Source of the DNA: CAZWAP01 sp964632005 | Lineage (GTDB): Bacteria > Planctomycetota > Phycisphaerae > Sedimentisphaerales > Anaerobacaceae | Reading direction: 5' to 3' | Assembly: GCA_964632005.1 (NCBI GenBank) | Contig: CAZWAP010000021.1 | Coordinates: forward strand, 1-38,081 | DNA length: 38,081 nt | Shown: positions 1 to 13,300 of the stretch, piece by piece | Layout of the letters: each line of letters begins with the position of its first letter | Numbering within the stretch: the first letter of the stretch is position 1 | Program-made: the position numbers and the translations under genes | Notes under the pieces: generated by a model | Told to the model about the DNA's origin: nothing | The model's database searches: none | Seen by the model: the letters and a program-made list of their open reading frames with translations, nothing else

Positions 1-1
1 C

Positions 2-1171
2 GGTTATGGGGGCGGCTACGGCGGCTACGGCGGCGGCTATGGCGGCTACGGTGGCGGCTATGGCGGCGTCAGGAATAACTACTGGCAGGCCCGGAGCCTC
101 GTTGATTTGATAATGCAGACGATCGAGCCGGATAGCTGGTATGAGATGAACGAAGAAACCGGACTGGGCGAGATAACGATCTACCCGCAGGAGCAGCCGA
201 AGAAACTCGCAGTCCTTCAGACTCGTGAGGTGCACAAGAAGATCGAGCGACTGCTCGCCGAGCTTCGCAAGTCACTGGGACATCAGGTCTCGATCGAGGC
301 CCGGTTCCTCGTGGTCAGCGAAAACTTTTTGGAGGATGTCGGTCTGGACCTGGACTTCGGCTACTTTGGCAGCCCAGGCCGGATGGGAATGTGGACATAC
401 GACCAGGATTCCTCTCTGATTACTTCGCCGGACGTTTCAACGAAGGTCCCTGGGAGTCTTGGGGGCGTCGGCAACGCCATCTTAGTGCAGGGCGGCTACA
501 CCGGCTTCATATTGAACGATCTGCAGGTGAGCCTCCTCTTGCGGGCCACGCAGGCTCACACGGATGCAAAGACCCTGACTGCTCCGAAGGTAACGGTATT
601 GAGCGGAGAATCAGCCTCGTTTTCAGTGCTGAACGATGTCTCGTACGCGCTTCCGCCGGACGTTGCATATGGGGGAACCGTGGGAGTAGCAGGAGCGGGC
701 TTCCAGTCTTCGGCTGTTCAGCAGAACATAAACCGTATCCAGGTCGGCAGCATGCTTGAGATTACTCCGATAATCAGCCAGGACAAGAAAAACGTGCTGC
801 TGTTTATCGTGACGGAGCTGCAGGATTTGCTTCGGATGAAGAGCCACACGGTCGAAGGGCCGGTAGGTGCCGACGGCACGGTTCAGCAGTATACGGTGAC
901 GGTTCCGGAGACCGAGACCTCACAGGTTATGACGCGTGTTAGCGTCCCGGACAGTGGAACCCTGCTGTTGGGGGGTCAGAAGATAACAGCCGAGATTGAG
1001 AAAGAGGCCGGGGTTCCGATATTAAGCAAGGTTCCCCTGCTGGGAAGGTTGTTCAGCAACCGGAGTAAGGTAAGGGACCACAAGATACTTCTGATACTTG
1101 TTAAGCCGACGATAATCCTGCAGGAGGAGCAAGAGGCGCTGGCCGTGGCGGCGATGGAAAACAGGCCATAA
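2..1171 (+). CDS. Secretin-family outer-membrane protein (GspD/PulD-like), 5' partial
   Basis: The reading frame is open to the left edge, so the gene starts outside the window; the ATG at 107 is internal. The first ~23 codons seen encode a Gly-Tyr-rich tract of GYGG units, followed by a short N-domain-like stretch (LVDLIMQTIEPDSWYE) and a linker. From about nt 280 it has the secretin core: QVSIEARFLVVSENFLEDVG, then a segment ending in the family signature VPDSGTLLLGGQ, GVPILSKVPLLGRLFSN and the last strand KILLILVKPTIIL. Secretins form large outer-membrane rings that export folded proteins (type II secretion) or pili. The C-terminal tail after the last strand is short, with no obvious S-domain. 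It is followed 154 bp later, on the same strand, by a giant exported protein. Family assignment is secure; which secretion system it serves is not visible here. Confidence 0.9.
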   Translation, partial: GYGGGYGGYGGGYGGYGGGYGGVRNNYWQARSLVDLIMQTIEPDSWYEMNEETGLGEITIYPQEQPKKLAVLQTREVHKKIERLLAELRKSLGHQVSIEARFLVVSENFLEDVGLDLDFGYFGSPGRMGMWTYDQDSSLITSPDVSTKVPGSLGGVGNAILVQGGYTGFILNDLQVSLLLRATQAHTDAKTLTAPKVTVLSGESASFSVLNDVSYALPPDVAYGGTVGVAGAGFQSSAVQQNINRIQVGSMLEITPIISQDKKNVLLFIVTELQDLLRMKSHTVEGPVGADGTVQQYTVTVPETETSQVMTRVSVPDSGTLLLGGQKITAEIEKEAGVPILSKVPLLGRLFSNRSKVRDHKILLILVKPTIILQEEQEALAVAAMENRP

Positions 1172-1325
1172 TTCTGCCGGGGGGGGTGCAAGTTGGGCCG
1201 GGGGTCTCGAAGTATGAGCACATTTTTGTAACGTAACCGAAACTTAGGCGCTAAAATGCCCGATTTGGTAGCTGGAGGGGTGGATGATTTCTAACCAATA
1301 AAGGACGGACTACGGAAACGCAATT
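1172..1325 (+). other. Intergenic leader of the giant gene
   Basis: The 154 bp between the secretin stop and the giant gene hold no ORF. A poor sigma70-like pair (TTGTAA at 1226-1231, TAAAAT at 1252-1257) has a 20 bp spacer, too long to trust. A purine run AAAGGA at about 1300-1304 is ~21 nt from the ATG, too far for a normal Shine-Dalgarno site; GGAA at 1314-1317 is better placed but weak. Co-transcription with the secretin gene is possible. Confidence 0.3.
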
Positions 1326-4300
1326 ATGAAGCGAGAAATACTGGTAGGCTCACTGGCGTTGCTGTTCGGAGCTATTTTCGCCGAGGCAGTGGACCTGACG
1401 GGGATCCCATTTTGCGAGCAATCGCAAAATGGACTGCGTACATATGGGGACAGTGAGCTTCTGGTTCGTTTTGCCAATGTGGAGCCCGGCTCGCAACCAG
1501 CAGAAGGGCCGGTGATACTCGGGCCGCGCCGTCGCCGCGCAATAAGGCAGATAATGTCCGAGTATATCATCCCGGGCGCTACTGTCGTAGAGGAATACGA
1601 CAGGGTGGTAGAGGGCCTTGCGGTGGTACACCTTCCAGAAAACTCTTCTTTGCTGGATTCCCTTATCCGATTCAATTCCTCGGCGAACGTCAGGTACGCC
1701 GAGCCGAACTACAAGTACAGGCTCCTCCTGATCCCGAACGATCCAAACTTCGTAGACCTGTGGGGTATGGACAACATAGGTCAGACGGGGGGGCTTGAAG
1801 ATGCGGACATAGACGCACCGGAAGGGTGGGATTTCACCACGGGCGATCCGAATATCATCGTGGCCGTTGCGGACACGGGCATCGATTACAACCACCCGGA
1901 CCTGTCAGCGAATATGTGGGTCAATGCCGCGGAGGCAAACGGCGTTCCGGGTGAGGACGACGACGGGAACGGCTACGTTGACGACATCTACGGCTATGAT
2001 TTCGCGGGTGCAGACTCGACAGATCCGAACGACGGGGACGGCGACCCGCTGGACTTTTTCTTCCACGGCACGCACGTAGCGGGCACGATCGGGGCGGTCG
2101 GCGACAACGAGATAGGGGTGGTTGGTGTCTGCTGGCGCGTGAAGTTGATGTCGCTGAAGATATTCGCAGACGATTCCATAATGGCGCCGGCGGCACTTGC
2201 CAGCGACGCGGTCGCGGCGATAGAGTACGCCGTTGCCAACGGCGCCAGGATAATAAACGCCTCGTGGGGCAGCTACGAGTACTCGCAGGCGCTCTACGAC
2301 GCGATCGGTCAGGCCGGCGAAGCTGGCGTTCTTTTCGTGGCGGCGGCGGGGAACGACTACGGCAACGACAACGACCAGATCCCGTTTTACCCCGCAAGCT
2401 ACGACCACGACAACATCATTTCGGTGATGGCGACGAACGAGTTCGACCAGGCATCCGTATTCTCGAACTATGGCCCGGTCTCTGTCGACGTGGGTGAGCC
2501 AGGGACCGGGATACTCAGCACGCTTCCAACGTATGTGACGGATCCCATCTTGCTATTTGAGCTGTCGCTGGACTACGGTTACCTCAGCGGGACCTCGATG
2601 GCCGCACCACACGTCTCCGGGACGTGCGCATTAGTCTGGTCGAGGCACCCGTGGCTCCCGCCGCACATCGTTAAAATGCTCCTGCTCAACAGCGTTGACC
2701 CGGTTCTTTCGGATCCGAAGCTGTGCAGCTCGGGGGGGCGCGTGAACGTTTACAACCTCCTAAGCATGATACCCGAGGGCAAGCGGGGCAAGGTGCTGAA
2801 TACTCGTGACGACCCGAATGACCCGAACAACCTTTATGACTCCATCCAGGCTGCGATAGACGATGCGAACGACGGCGACGAGCTGATTGCAGACGCAAAC
2901 AGTCTATTCCTGGAAAACATCGACTTCAAAGGCAAAACAATAGTCTTACGGAGCGGAGACGTATCGAATCCGAACGACACCACGGTCAGCCCGGAGAGCA
3001 CTTATATCCTGGGGATTATCGATGACACTCCCGTCGTGAGGTTCGGCAGCGCAGAAGGACCCGGGACGGTTTTGAACGGCTTCACCATCAGTTGGGGCAG
3101 CAGCGATTATGGTGGCGGGATCTCGTGCGAAGGCGCTTCGCCGACGATAGCGAACTGCATTATCAAGAATAATACAGCCGAGTACTACGGCGGAGGCATC
3201 GACTGCTATCTTTCATCGCCGACGATAAGGCGGTGCGTCATCAAAGGCAACAAAACCACGGCGAGCACGGGTATCGGCGGCGGCATAAACTGCGAGCAAG
3301 GTTCGCCCACGATAAGCGAGTGCCTTATCAGCTATAACTTCGCCGCCAACGTGGGCGGCGGTATAGGCTGCTACAAGGCCTCCCCGCAGATATACAGTTG
3401 CGTCGTGGCGAACAACTGGGCGACGTATCTGAGCGGTGGTATAGACCTCGACCAGTCCTCCCCGAAGATCACGAACTGCACGATCGTGGTCGACGACCCG
3501 AACGTCCCGAAGTCGGGCGGTATCGGGGCATACGAGGGGTCGACGCCCTTGATCAGGAACTGCATTTTGTGGGGCAACGGGGACGACCTTTACAACTGCT
3601 CGGCTACGTATTCGTGCATCGAGGACGGCGACCTGGGCGAGGGGAACATAAGTGAGTATCCGCTGTTTGTAAGAGGCCCTCTGTGCGGTTACTACCTGAG
3701 CCAGACAGCAGCGGGCCAGTTGGCCGACAGCCCGTGTGTGGATGCGGGGGACCCCGGGCTGGAGGTCCCGATGTGGATCAGGATGCTCTCGCTGACGACG
3801 CGAACGGACGGCGTGCGCGATTCGAACGTTGTGGATATAGGAGCACACTTTGCAGACCTGCCAGCAAAGATGATCGAGCTGAAGGTTACGGTCGTCGATG
3901 CCAACGGCACCCCGGTGGATGTTAACGATCCGAACGCGATTCACGGGTACGTTGACCCGAACGCCGGGCTGTTCAGGCAGTTCGAGGTCGTCAAGTTGAG
4001 AGCGTACCCAGACGAAGGTTACCGAGTACTGGCTTGGACGGGAACGGACGACGACACCTCGCGGGACGTGAACAACATGATAACGATGATCGAGGACGCC
4101 AACGTCACGATCTCGTTCGAGGAGACCCCGCTCCGGCTGCTTCGGACAAGTGTACTGGGTGGACACGGCGGGATACTGCCGGACCACAGGAGGGGGGAAT
4201 ACTACCCGGACGGGGCGGTTGTGACAGTGACGGCGCTGCCGGATACCGGTTACATCGTGGACCGCTGGGTGGGGACCGACGACGACAACTCCTGGGCGAC

Positions 4301-7300
4301 GACCAATACGGTGACAATGGACTCCGACAAAGAAGTAACGGTCTCATTTCGCCAGCCCAAGACGCTGCACGTGCCGGGCCAGTACGGCCAGTATTACTTC
4401 AACGACATCCAGGAGGCAATCGAGGCGGCCTACGACCACGGCGACAAGATCATAGTCGCGGCTGGGACGTACTCGGGCGGGTACGATTTTATGGGCAAGG
4501 CGATAACGATAGCGAGCGAGCACCCCGACGATCCCTGCACGGTTGCGGCGACGATTATCCAGGTTCCCGGGGAGGGGATACCGGCCTTTACGTTCCAGAA
4601 CGGCGAGGGACGTGAGTCCGTTGTGGACGGGTTTACCATAATCGGCAGCGGCGACCCTGGGCCCATCGACCCGTGGTTGAACGACGACGTAGAGGGAATG
4701 GGATCGCCAGGTATGGACGCGCTGGGCGGTGCGATACACTGCTCCAACGGAAGCAGTCCGACACTTTCGCACCTCGTGATCAGGGACGTGGTCGCCAGGG
4801 GTTGGAAGGGGGAGGATGCGGGCTTTACCTTTGATCCGTTTGATCCGCCGCCCGACCCGCCGGATAAACTCGAAAAGCTCGACCAGCTGGATGCACCGGG
4901 CCCGATAGATGTCAACGAAACCGTTACCAAGTGGTCCCAGGAACCTGTGATATACGGCGGGGGCCTGCTGGGAGCGGAGTACTTCGCAGGTTGGCCCGAG
5001 GAGAGCCAGGAGATGCCGCCCGCGGCCGTGGCGCCGGCAGACGATTTCATCTGCGACAGCGGCCTGCCCGTCACGACCATACGCTGGTGGGGGTCTTTGC
5101 GCGGCTTTACCGGCGAGGAAGGAGAGGTACCGACTACGGGTCTGCCGGACCGTTTCTACATAACGATCTGGGCCAACGAACCGGGGAATCCGCGTGACCC
5201 GCTGGACGTGAACCATCCGGGAGACCTTCTGTACGAGGTGACGGTGGAGGACTACACCGTGGAGTTCGCGGGCTGGGACGTCGACCCGAGCGATCCGAAC
5301 GCCGAAGATCCAGATTCGCCGAAACTGAGCAAGTTTGTCTTCGAGACCAAGCTCGACCTCGACCAGTGGTGGTTTCAGCCCGCCGATTACGGGGTTTACT
5401 GGCTGAGTATCCAGGCCCAGTATGAGACCCCGCCTGAAGATATGCAGTGGGGCTGGCAGACACGCCCGATGGACCCGGACACCGGGGGCAGCGGCGCGGT
5501 ACGCCTCGACCTGCTCGTGGGTGACTACGAGCCCATTCGGCTGGGGCTCGAGCCGTGGGACCTGAGCTTTGAGCTGGAGTTCAGCCCGGACATCAATGAC
5601 CCCAACGTCAGTATTGACGGAATCAAGGGCCTCGATGGTCTTGACGGAGAGGATGGACTCGGGGGCTTTGCGCGCTGGATGGACCCGGAGGGCGAGCTGG
5701 ATATATACGACGGGGCTGATGGATTCGCCGGCGGCAGGGGCGGCTCGGCCTATGGCGGGGCGATGTATTTCGAGGCGAACTGCAGCCCGCTGATCTCATA
5801 CGTCAAGATAATCAACTGCCACGCGATCGGCGGTGACGGTGGTTTCGGCGGTCGCGGCCAGGATGGTCGCGACGGCCAGGATGGTCAGGACGGGCAGGAC
5901 GGCCAGGACGGCCAGGACGGCGGCGAAGGCCTGAACGATGGTGCGGAGGGACCTGGCGGTAACGGCGGCGACGGCGGCGACGGCGGACCAGGCGGCAAGG
6001 GCGGTGACGGCGGCAACGGCGGCGACGGCGGAGACGGCGGAGAGGCCTTCGGTGGGGCCATATACTTCGGCCCGAACTGCCGGCCGGTCATACGCTTCTG
6101 CGAGATTATAGACTGCAGCACACACCAGGGCTTCGGCGCGCCCGGCGGCGACGGGGGCAACGGCGGCGCAGGAGGCGACGGCGGCGAAGGAGGCGAGGGC
6201 GGCTCAGGCGGCAGTGGCAACCCGGACGGGCAGGACGGTCAGCCCGGACAGGATGGACCAGGAGGCCCGGGCGGTAACGGTGGGCACGGAGGAAATATGG
6301 GCTCCAACGGCCTGAGATCCTGGGCCGGCGCCATATTCTTCGGCGAAGGCACCGTCGTGGAGATCTCCGATACGCTCATCAACTACAACACAACCGATAC
6401 CAGTGCGCCGAGGATCGCGTACGCCGGTGGCGACGGCGGTAACGGCGGCAACGGCGGCGACGGCGCAGGTGACGCGGTCGGCGGCATGGGCGGTAACGGC
6501 GGCAACGGCGGAATCGGCGATCCCGAAGGCAGTGGCGGCTCAGGCGGCTCCGGAGGCAACAACGATGCGCCGGACGGGGTGGACGGCGAGGACGGAATCG
6601 GCAGACCGTTCTGGGACTTAGACCCGAACGACCTGGACCTGCCGACTTATGGAACCTCAGGCTATGGGGCGGGCAATTACTATGATTACAACTGCGTTGC
6701 GGTGCTGAAAGACTGCACGCTCAGTTACAACAAGTCCGGCTCCGCCGGAGGCGGTGCGGAATTCTACATAGGTAATTCGATCGCAGTGTTCGACCGGTGT
6801 CAGTTCGTCGGCAATGCGGCGACGGGCAGCGGCGGTGCGCACTATTTCGGGTCGTACTGCTCGATCGAGGTAAATGACTGCGATTATATAAACAACTCAT
6901 CTGTAGGTTTGGGCGACGGCAGCGGGGGCGGTGCGCTCTACATTGAATCCGACTGCAACCTCGTGGTGGTTGACAGCCGGTTTACGGGCAACTCGGCGCT
7001 GGATTACACCTATATGTTCGCCGGTGCAAGCCTGAGCAGCCCCTCGCCGTACTCGATAGCCGTACAGTACCTGGGCAACGGCGGCGCAATCTACGGCGGC
7101 GGGGTTATGACGTACAATTTCGACAACCCCGACGACTTCTTGGGGTTCGGCGCCCCTCAGTGGCATAACGGCAGCAATATAAGCATCATAAACAGCCAAT
7201 TCGCGCACAACCAGGCGGCGTTCGGAGGGGCCTTGTACTGGCACGGAGAGGGCTCGGATATATCGATTGTGGATTGTGCGATCCACAACAATACGGCCAG

Positions 7301-10300
7301 CCACGGCGGCGGTATGTTCTGGAGCAGCGGTGCGCCGGAGATAATCGGCTGTAGTATCAGGGGGAATATCGCCGACGCCTATCAGCTCCAATTCGAGGCA
7401 GACGGGCCGGGATACTCGCCGTTGTATCAGTATCTCGGCGAGCAGAGCTTCTACGGCGGGGGTGGTGGCCTGTTCTGCTGGTCTTCACAGGCCAAGATAG
7501 AAAATTGCTTCATCACCGAGAACTCAGCATCCGGCTCGGGCGGCGGCGTCTACTTCGGGGGCGATCCGAACATCGCGGTCTTGCGGAACTGCCTTGTCAA
7601 AGGCAATACCGCTGTGCTGGACGGTGGGGGAATAGTCTCGTACTGGTACGCGATGCCACAGATCTCGAACTGTACCATCGTAGACAACGCAGCCTACGAT
7701 CCGCGCGATCCGATGCACGGGCGGGGCGGAGGCATAAGCTGTTCCTACCAGAGCGACACGCTGCTGATCGACAGCATCCTGTGGGGCAACAGCGGTACAC
7801 ATGGTCCCCAGATCGCGATGGGGAGCCTGCTCGAGCCGACCTACCTGGACCGCCCAGCCACCCTGACGGTCTCGCACTGCGACATCCAGGGCGGACAGGA
7901 CGAGGTCTTTATGGATCCCGGGCGCACCCTGAACTGGCTGAGCGGGAATATCGACGCGGATCCGGAATTCGTGCTGCCCTACTATTACCTGAGCCAGACG
8001 GCGGCCGGCCAGGCGGTCGACAGTCCTTGCGTTGACGCCGGCAGCGGTGCGGCGACAGAGCTTGGCCTCGGGGATCACAGCACGCGATCGGACGGTGAGA
8101 CCGATGAGGGTACCGTGGATATAGGTCTGCACTACCCAACCGCAGGCGAGCAGGTAAGCCTCACGGTCAACGTGATCGGTGACCGCGGAACGGTGGCACC
8201 GATGAGCGGGATGTTCAACAAGTACACGGTTGTGACGCTCACGGCCACGGTCGATCCGGGCTACCGCGTCCGGTGGATCGGGACGGACGACGATACCTCG
8301 GCGGCGCTTACCAATACGGTGACGATGTTCTCGGACAGGGTCGTCACCGCGATTATCGAGCAGCCCAGAGTGCTCCATGTTCCCTCGGATGACTTCCCGC
8401 GTATCCAGACTGCGATCGACGCAGCCGAGAACGGTGATACGATTGTGATCAATGAGGGCATCTACAGAGGAGAGAATCTCGTAATCCAGGGCAAGGCTAT
8501 CACACTCACGGGTACCAATCCGGACGACCCGTGCTCGGTGGCGGCCACGATCATCGACGGGACGGGCTACGTCGGCCGCGGGCTGACGATATCGAGCGGT
8601 TGCGGGCCGGACACGGTGATCCGCGGCCTGACAATAGCGAACTACGACAGGTTCCGGCTTAGTGCACCTTCCCCGCTGGATCCCGGTGATGATGGGTACG
8701 CCGGCTACGATATCTGGGGAGGCGGTATCTATGTTGCCTCGGGCGCCAGTCCGACGATAGCCAACTGCCGGATAGTGAACTGCGCCATCCGTGCCGGCGA
8801 CGCCAGCGGCGGCAACGCCGGCAGTGCCGCCGGTGCGCCGAGCGACCCGCAGGATCCGAACTCTTCTCCCCTGCGGATCGGCGGCGACGGCGGCCGAGGC
8901 GGCGATGGCGGACGTGCTTATGGCGGCGGTATCTACTGCGCGCCGTTCAGCGGGCCGACGATCAGGAACTGTACGATCTCCGGCTGTACCGCCGTTGGTG
9001 CTACAGGTTATCCGGGCGGCGCCGGCGGAGCAGGCGGTGAGGGCGGAATAGCCGGCGATGGTGGGGACGGCGGCCACGGCGGCGGTGGGTTCGGTGGAGG
9101 AATCTACGTGGGGACGGCCAGCACCGTCAAGATCATCGATTGCGAGATTGACGGTTGCACCGTTGTCGGCGGCGACGCCGGAGATGGGGGCGCCGGCGGT
9201 TCGGCCAGCGGCGATGGCAGCCAGGGCGGGGACGGTGGCGTGGGCGGCAACAACGGCCGGGCCTACGGAGCCGGAATCTACTTCGCCGACAACAGCATCG
9301 CCACTGTCATCAACACGACCGTGGTAGGCTGCTCGGCCACCGCGGGAAATGCAGGCAATGGCGGGGACTACGGAGAGGCTAACCTCAGCGGCGTGGCAGG
9401 CAACGGCGGCGGATACCTCGGCAATTACTGGAGAGAAAGCGCGCTTGGAGGCGGTGTATACTGCGGCAGCTCGGCCCGTGTTACCTTCGAGGGTTGCACG
9501 ATCGGCCAGAACAGCATAACGGGGGGGATGAGCGGGATCGGAGGCGAACCGCCCAGCGGGCAACGGCCGGAGCCGGTGTACAGCTACCTGCTACCTGTCT
9601 TCGGGGCGGGCGTATTTGCCGACTCGCAGTCGATCGTGACCCTTACAGGCTGCCACATCGCAGACAACAACTCGATAGACATCGGGGACCCGGGCAGCAC
9701 CGAGGGACCCGGTTATCGTCTTGACCCTTATATCAGCTACGGTGGTGGGCTTGGTGCATTCGGGGCCGGGAACGTGACGATAGCCGACTCCAACTTCGTG
9801 CGAAACAACGTTACGGTCGGCGGCGGTCTGTACCTGGATATGAGCGACTGGGAAATAGTGGACGGCAACATAGCGTCCAACAGCGCGTTCAAGGGCGGCG
9901 GCCTTTACGTGGTCGATTGCAACGTCGCGACCATAAGGACGAGCACCATCACGGACAATACGGCGTTCCGGCCCGGCGGAGAGGGCGGCGGTCTGTTTGT
10001 CGCATCGACGCCGCTGGAAATCGTCGATACCTGGATACAGCGCAACCACGCCGAGTATTCCGGCGGCGGTCTGTGCGCCTCGGGAACCGGTTCGGCGGCT
10101 CTGAAGCTGAGCAACTGCCTGATAACGGCCAACACGAGCATAAGGGACGGCGGCGGCCTGGCGAGCCTCTGGCACAACGAACTTGAGGTATCCAACTGCA
10201 CGATAGCGGACAACGAGCTGTTAGGGGCACCGGCCTTCGGCGGTGGTCTGTTCGCCAGCTATGGCAGCAACGTGCGGGTGATTAACTCGATTATATGGGG

Positions 10301-13300
10301 CAACGTAACACGCTACGATGGAACTCAGATCGGGGTCGCCAGCGGAGACCCGGCCTATCCGGACCCCTCGAAAGTGGACATCAGGTACAGTATCGTCGAG
10401 CCGGCCCCGAACGACGTCAACGAGTTCGGGCCAACCGCGCTGGACATCGCGTTCGTCATAGATTCCACGGGCAGCATGAGCGGGGACATCGACGCGGTCA
10501 AGGCCGCAGCAACCCAGATCACCGACCAGATAGGCCGTACGATTCCGGACTACCGGATTGCCATCGTCGATTATCGTGATTTTGACGACCCGAACTTTGG
10601 TTACGGCTCAGCCGGCGACTGGCCGTACCGCACTCGCAGCGTCTTTACCCGGAATATCAATCAGGTCATTACCGGGCTTAATGCGATCCAGGCCGGCGGC
10701 GGAGGAGATTGGCCCGAGTCGGTTTACTGCGGGTTGATGCACGCAATTGACGGACCCGCCCTTGAGGCCACGCTGACCGCCAACGGTGCGGCCAGATTCA
10801 TCGATCCAAACTCACCGGGGATCGGTGAGTGGCGAGTGGGCTCACGTATCGCCCGCGCGATAATCCTGATGGCGGACGCGCCCCCACACGACCCCGAGCC
10901 GTTTACGAACTTCATACTCGACGACGTGATCGATGCTGCTACCGCCCCGCCCGCTCCCATATCGATATTCACGATTCCGGTCCGCGGGGATCCAACGGCG
11001 ATTACATACTTCAGCGCCCTTTCAAACGCCACGGGCGGGGTCATGCTCGAGGCGGCCAGTCCGGAAGAGGTGGTCGATGCCATAATGCGGGCCATCAGTC
11101 TGCTCGCGTGGGTTCCGCCGGCTGTCTATGTTGAAGATGGCTGCACATTGACCGGCTGGGACGACACGGGCAGGTCCTGGGATCCGAACACGTTCAATCT
11201 GGACAGCGATCCTAACTTCACGCACGGTTATTATCTCAGCCACATCGCCACCGGCCAGCCGATCGACAGCAACGCCATCGACGCCGGCAGCGACCTTGCC
11301 TCTGCCTTGGGAATGGACCGCTACACGACACGTATAGACGGCGTCAACGACGTGAACGTGGTCGATATGGGCTACCACTACGGCGAGGGAATCAGCCAAT
11401 ACCAGCTGACGGTCAACATCATAGAGGACGCAAACGATCCGGGCATCCACGGGTGGGTCGATCCGAACGAAGGATTGTACTTCGAAGGCGATACCGTAAC
11501 ATTGACGGTTTACCCGGACCCGAACTACCATCTGAAGGGCTGGTACGACGTCAACGACATACTTCTGGGAGTGGGGCGGACTCTCGATGTCGTGATGGAC
11601 TCGAACCAGGTGATCAACGTCCGATTCAGAAAGGGCAGAAAGATCAACGTTACGGGCGGCGCCGCGGCGCTCCGCAACGCGGTGGACTCCGCCGAAAACG
11701 GCGACACCCTCGTGGTCACGGCGGGCACCTACGATGGTAACATCGACTTCGGCGGCAAGGAACTGCGCGTGGTCAGCACAAATCCCGACGACCCGAACGT
11801 CGTCGCTCAGACGATCGTGGATGCGCTGGGGATGCGCGGCTTCATATTCGACGACGGCGAAGGCCCCGGTGCGCTGGTAAACGGCCTGTCGATAATCAAC
11901 GGGGGCACGGACCAGCCCGGCGGCGGTATATACATCGACGCCAACAGTGCGCCGACGATAGTGAACGTCAGGATAAGCGACTGCAACGTCACCGGTGCTC
12001 CCGGCGGCGCGATATACATAGATTCGAATAGTAACCCGACGTTCATCAACGTCGAGATCAGCTCGTGTACCGCCAACGGCGCCGACGGCGGCGGTATCTA
12101 CCTCAATGACGGGGGCGTTGCGACGTTCAAGTACCTGCGCGTGAGCCAGTGCCAGGCGATAGGCGCGTCGGGCGGCGGGGTCTTCTGCGGCCTCGATACC
12201 ACCACCACCTTCGAAGAGTGCGAGTTTACGGACAACTTCGCCGGCAGTTCCGGCGGCGGTCTGTTCGTAAATGACAACGGCACGACGGCCCTGGCGCAGT
12301 GCGTCTTCACAGGTAATACCGCAAACGCCCACGGCGGCGCAGTACGGCTCGACGCGAACTGCGTCTCGGAGCTACAGTACTGCGAATTTGAGGACAACGA
12401 CGCCGGTCAACAGGGCGGTGGTGTCGCCTGCGATATGGGCAACTCGATCGTGATCGCAGACTCCAACTTCGTGAACAACGACTCGAACTTCGGCGGCGGT
12501 CTGTTCTGCGACCCCAATTGTATCGGGTCGATCACAAATGCCATCTTCGTTCTGAATGATGCCAACGAAGAAGGTGGAGCGATCTACTACCGGGATGCGA
12601 ACAGCTTTGCAATTGCCGACTGTAACATCTCCTCGAACACCGCAACCCGCGGCGGAGCGCTATACTGCATCTACTCTCCGACGGCGACGATCGAAAACTG
12701 TATAATCAAGTACAACGAGGCGCAAGGAATCTTCTCGTTCAGCTATCTGGTCGACCCGAACGACCCGAACAGCCTTGTAACGGTCAGCGGTGATTCCGCC
12801 GGGGCTCAGGGTGGAGCCATCTACTGCTTCGAGGGACTCGCTTCCATAAAACACTGCGAGATTACGGACAACCGGGCCGATACGTCCGGCGGCGGCCTGT
12901 ACCTGGCGGGCGACTTCGAGCCGACCTTGCTGAACTGCCTGATCACGGACAACGTCGCGCGCCGCGACGGCGGCGGGGTCTCATTGAACTGGCAGGTGCG
13001 GGCGAGTATTACCAACTGCACGATAGCGCGCAACCGGCTTACGGGTGCAAATACGTTCGGCGGCGGCCTGTACCTGTCCTACGAGGGCGCTGCCGATGTC
13101 ACTGACTCGATTATCTGGAACAACCACGGTATGAACGGTGCCCAGGTCGCGATCGCCAGCGGGGACCTGGCCTATCCACTGACCTCAGCGATGACAATCA
13201 GCTACACCGACATCGGACCGCGATACGACCCGAATCAATTCGGCTTTTTCGATGGGAATGACTCGTCTGCGTTGAGCGGCCTAACGGTCGGCGGCAGCGT

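Noticed and set aside
1..70. Tandem GGCTACGGCGG-type repeat at the left edge, considered as a CRISPR or satellite repeat.
   Set aside because: It is in frame with the secretin gene and encodes a GYGG tract; there are no spacers.
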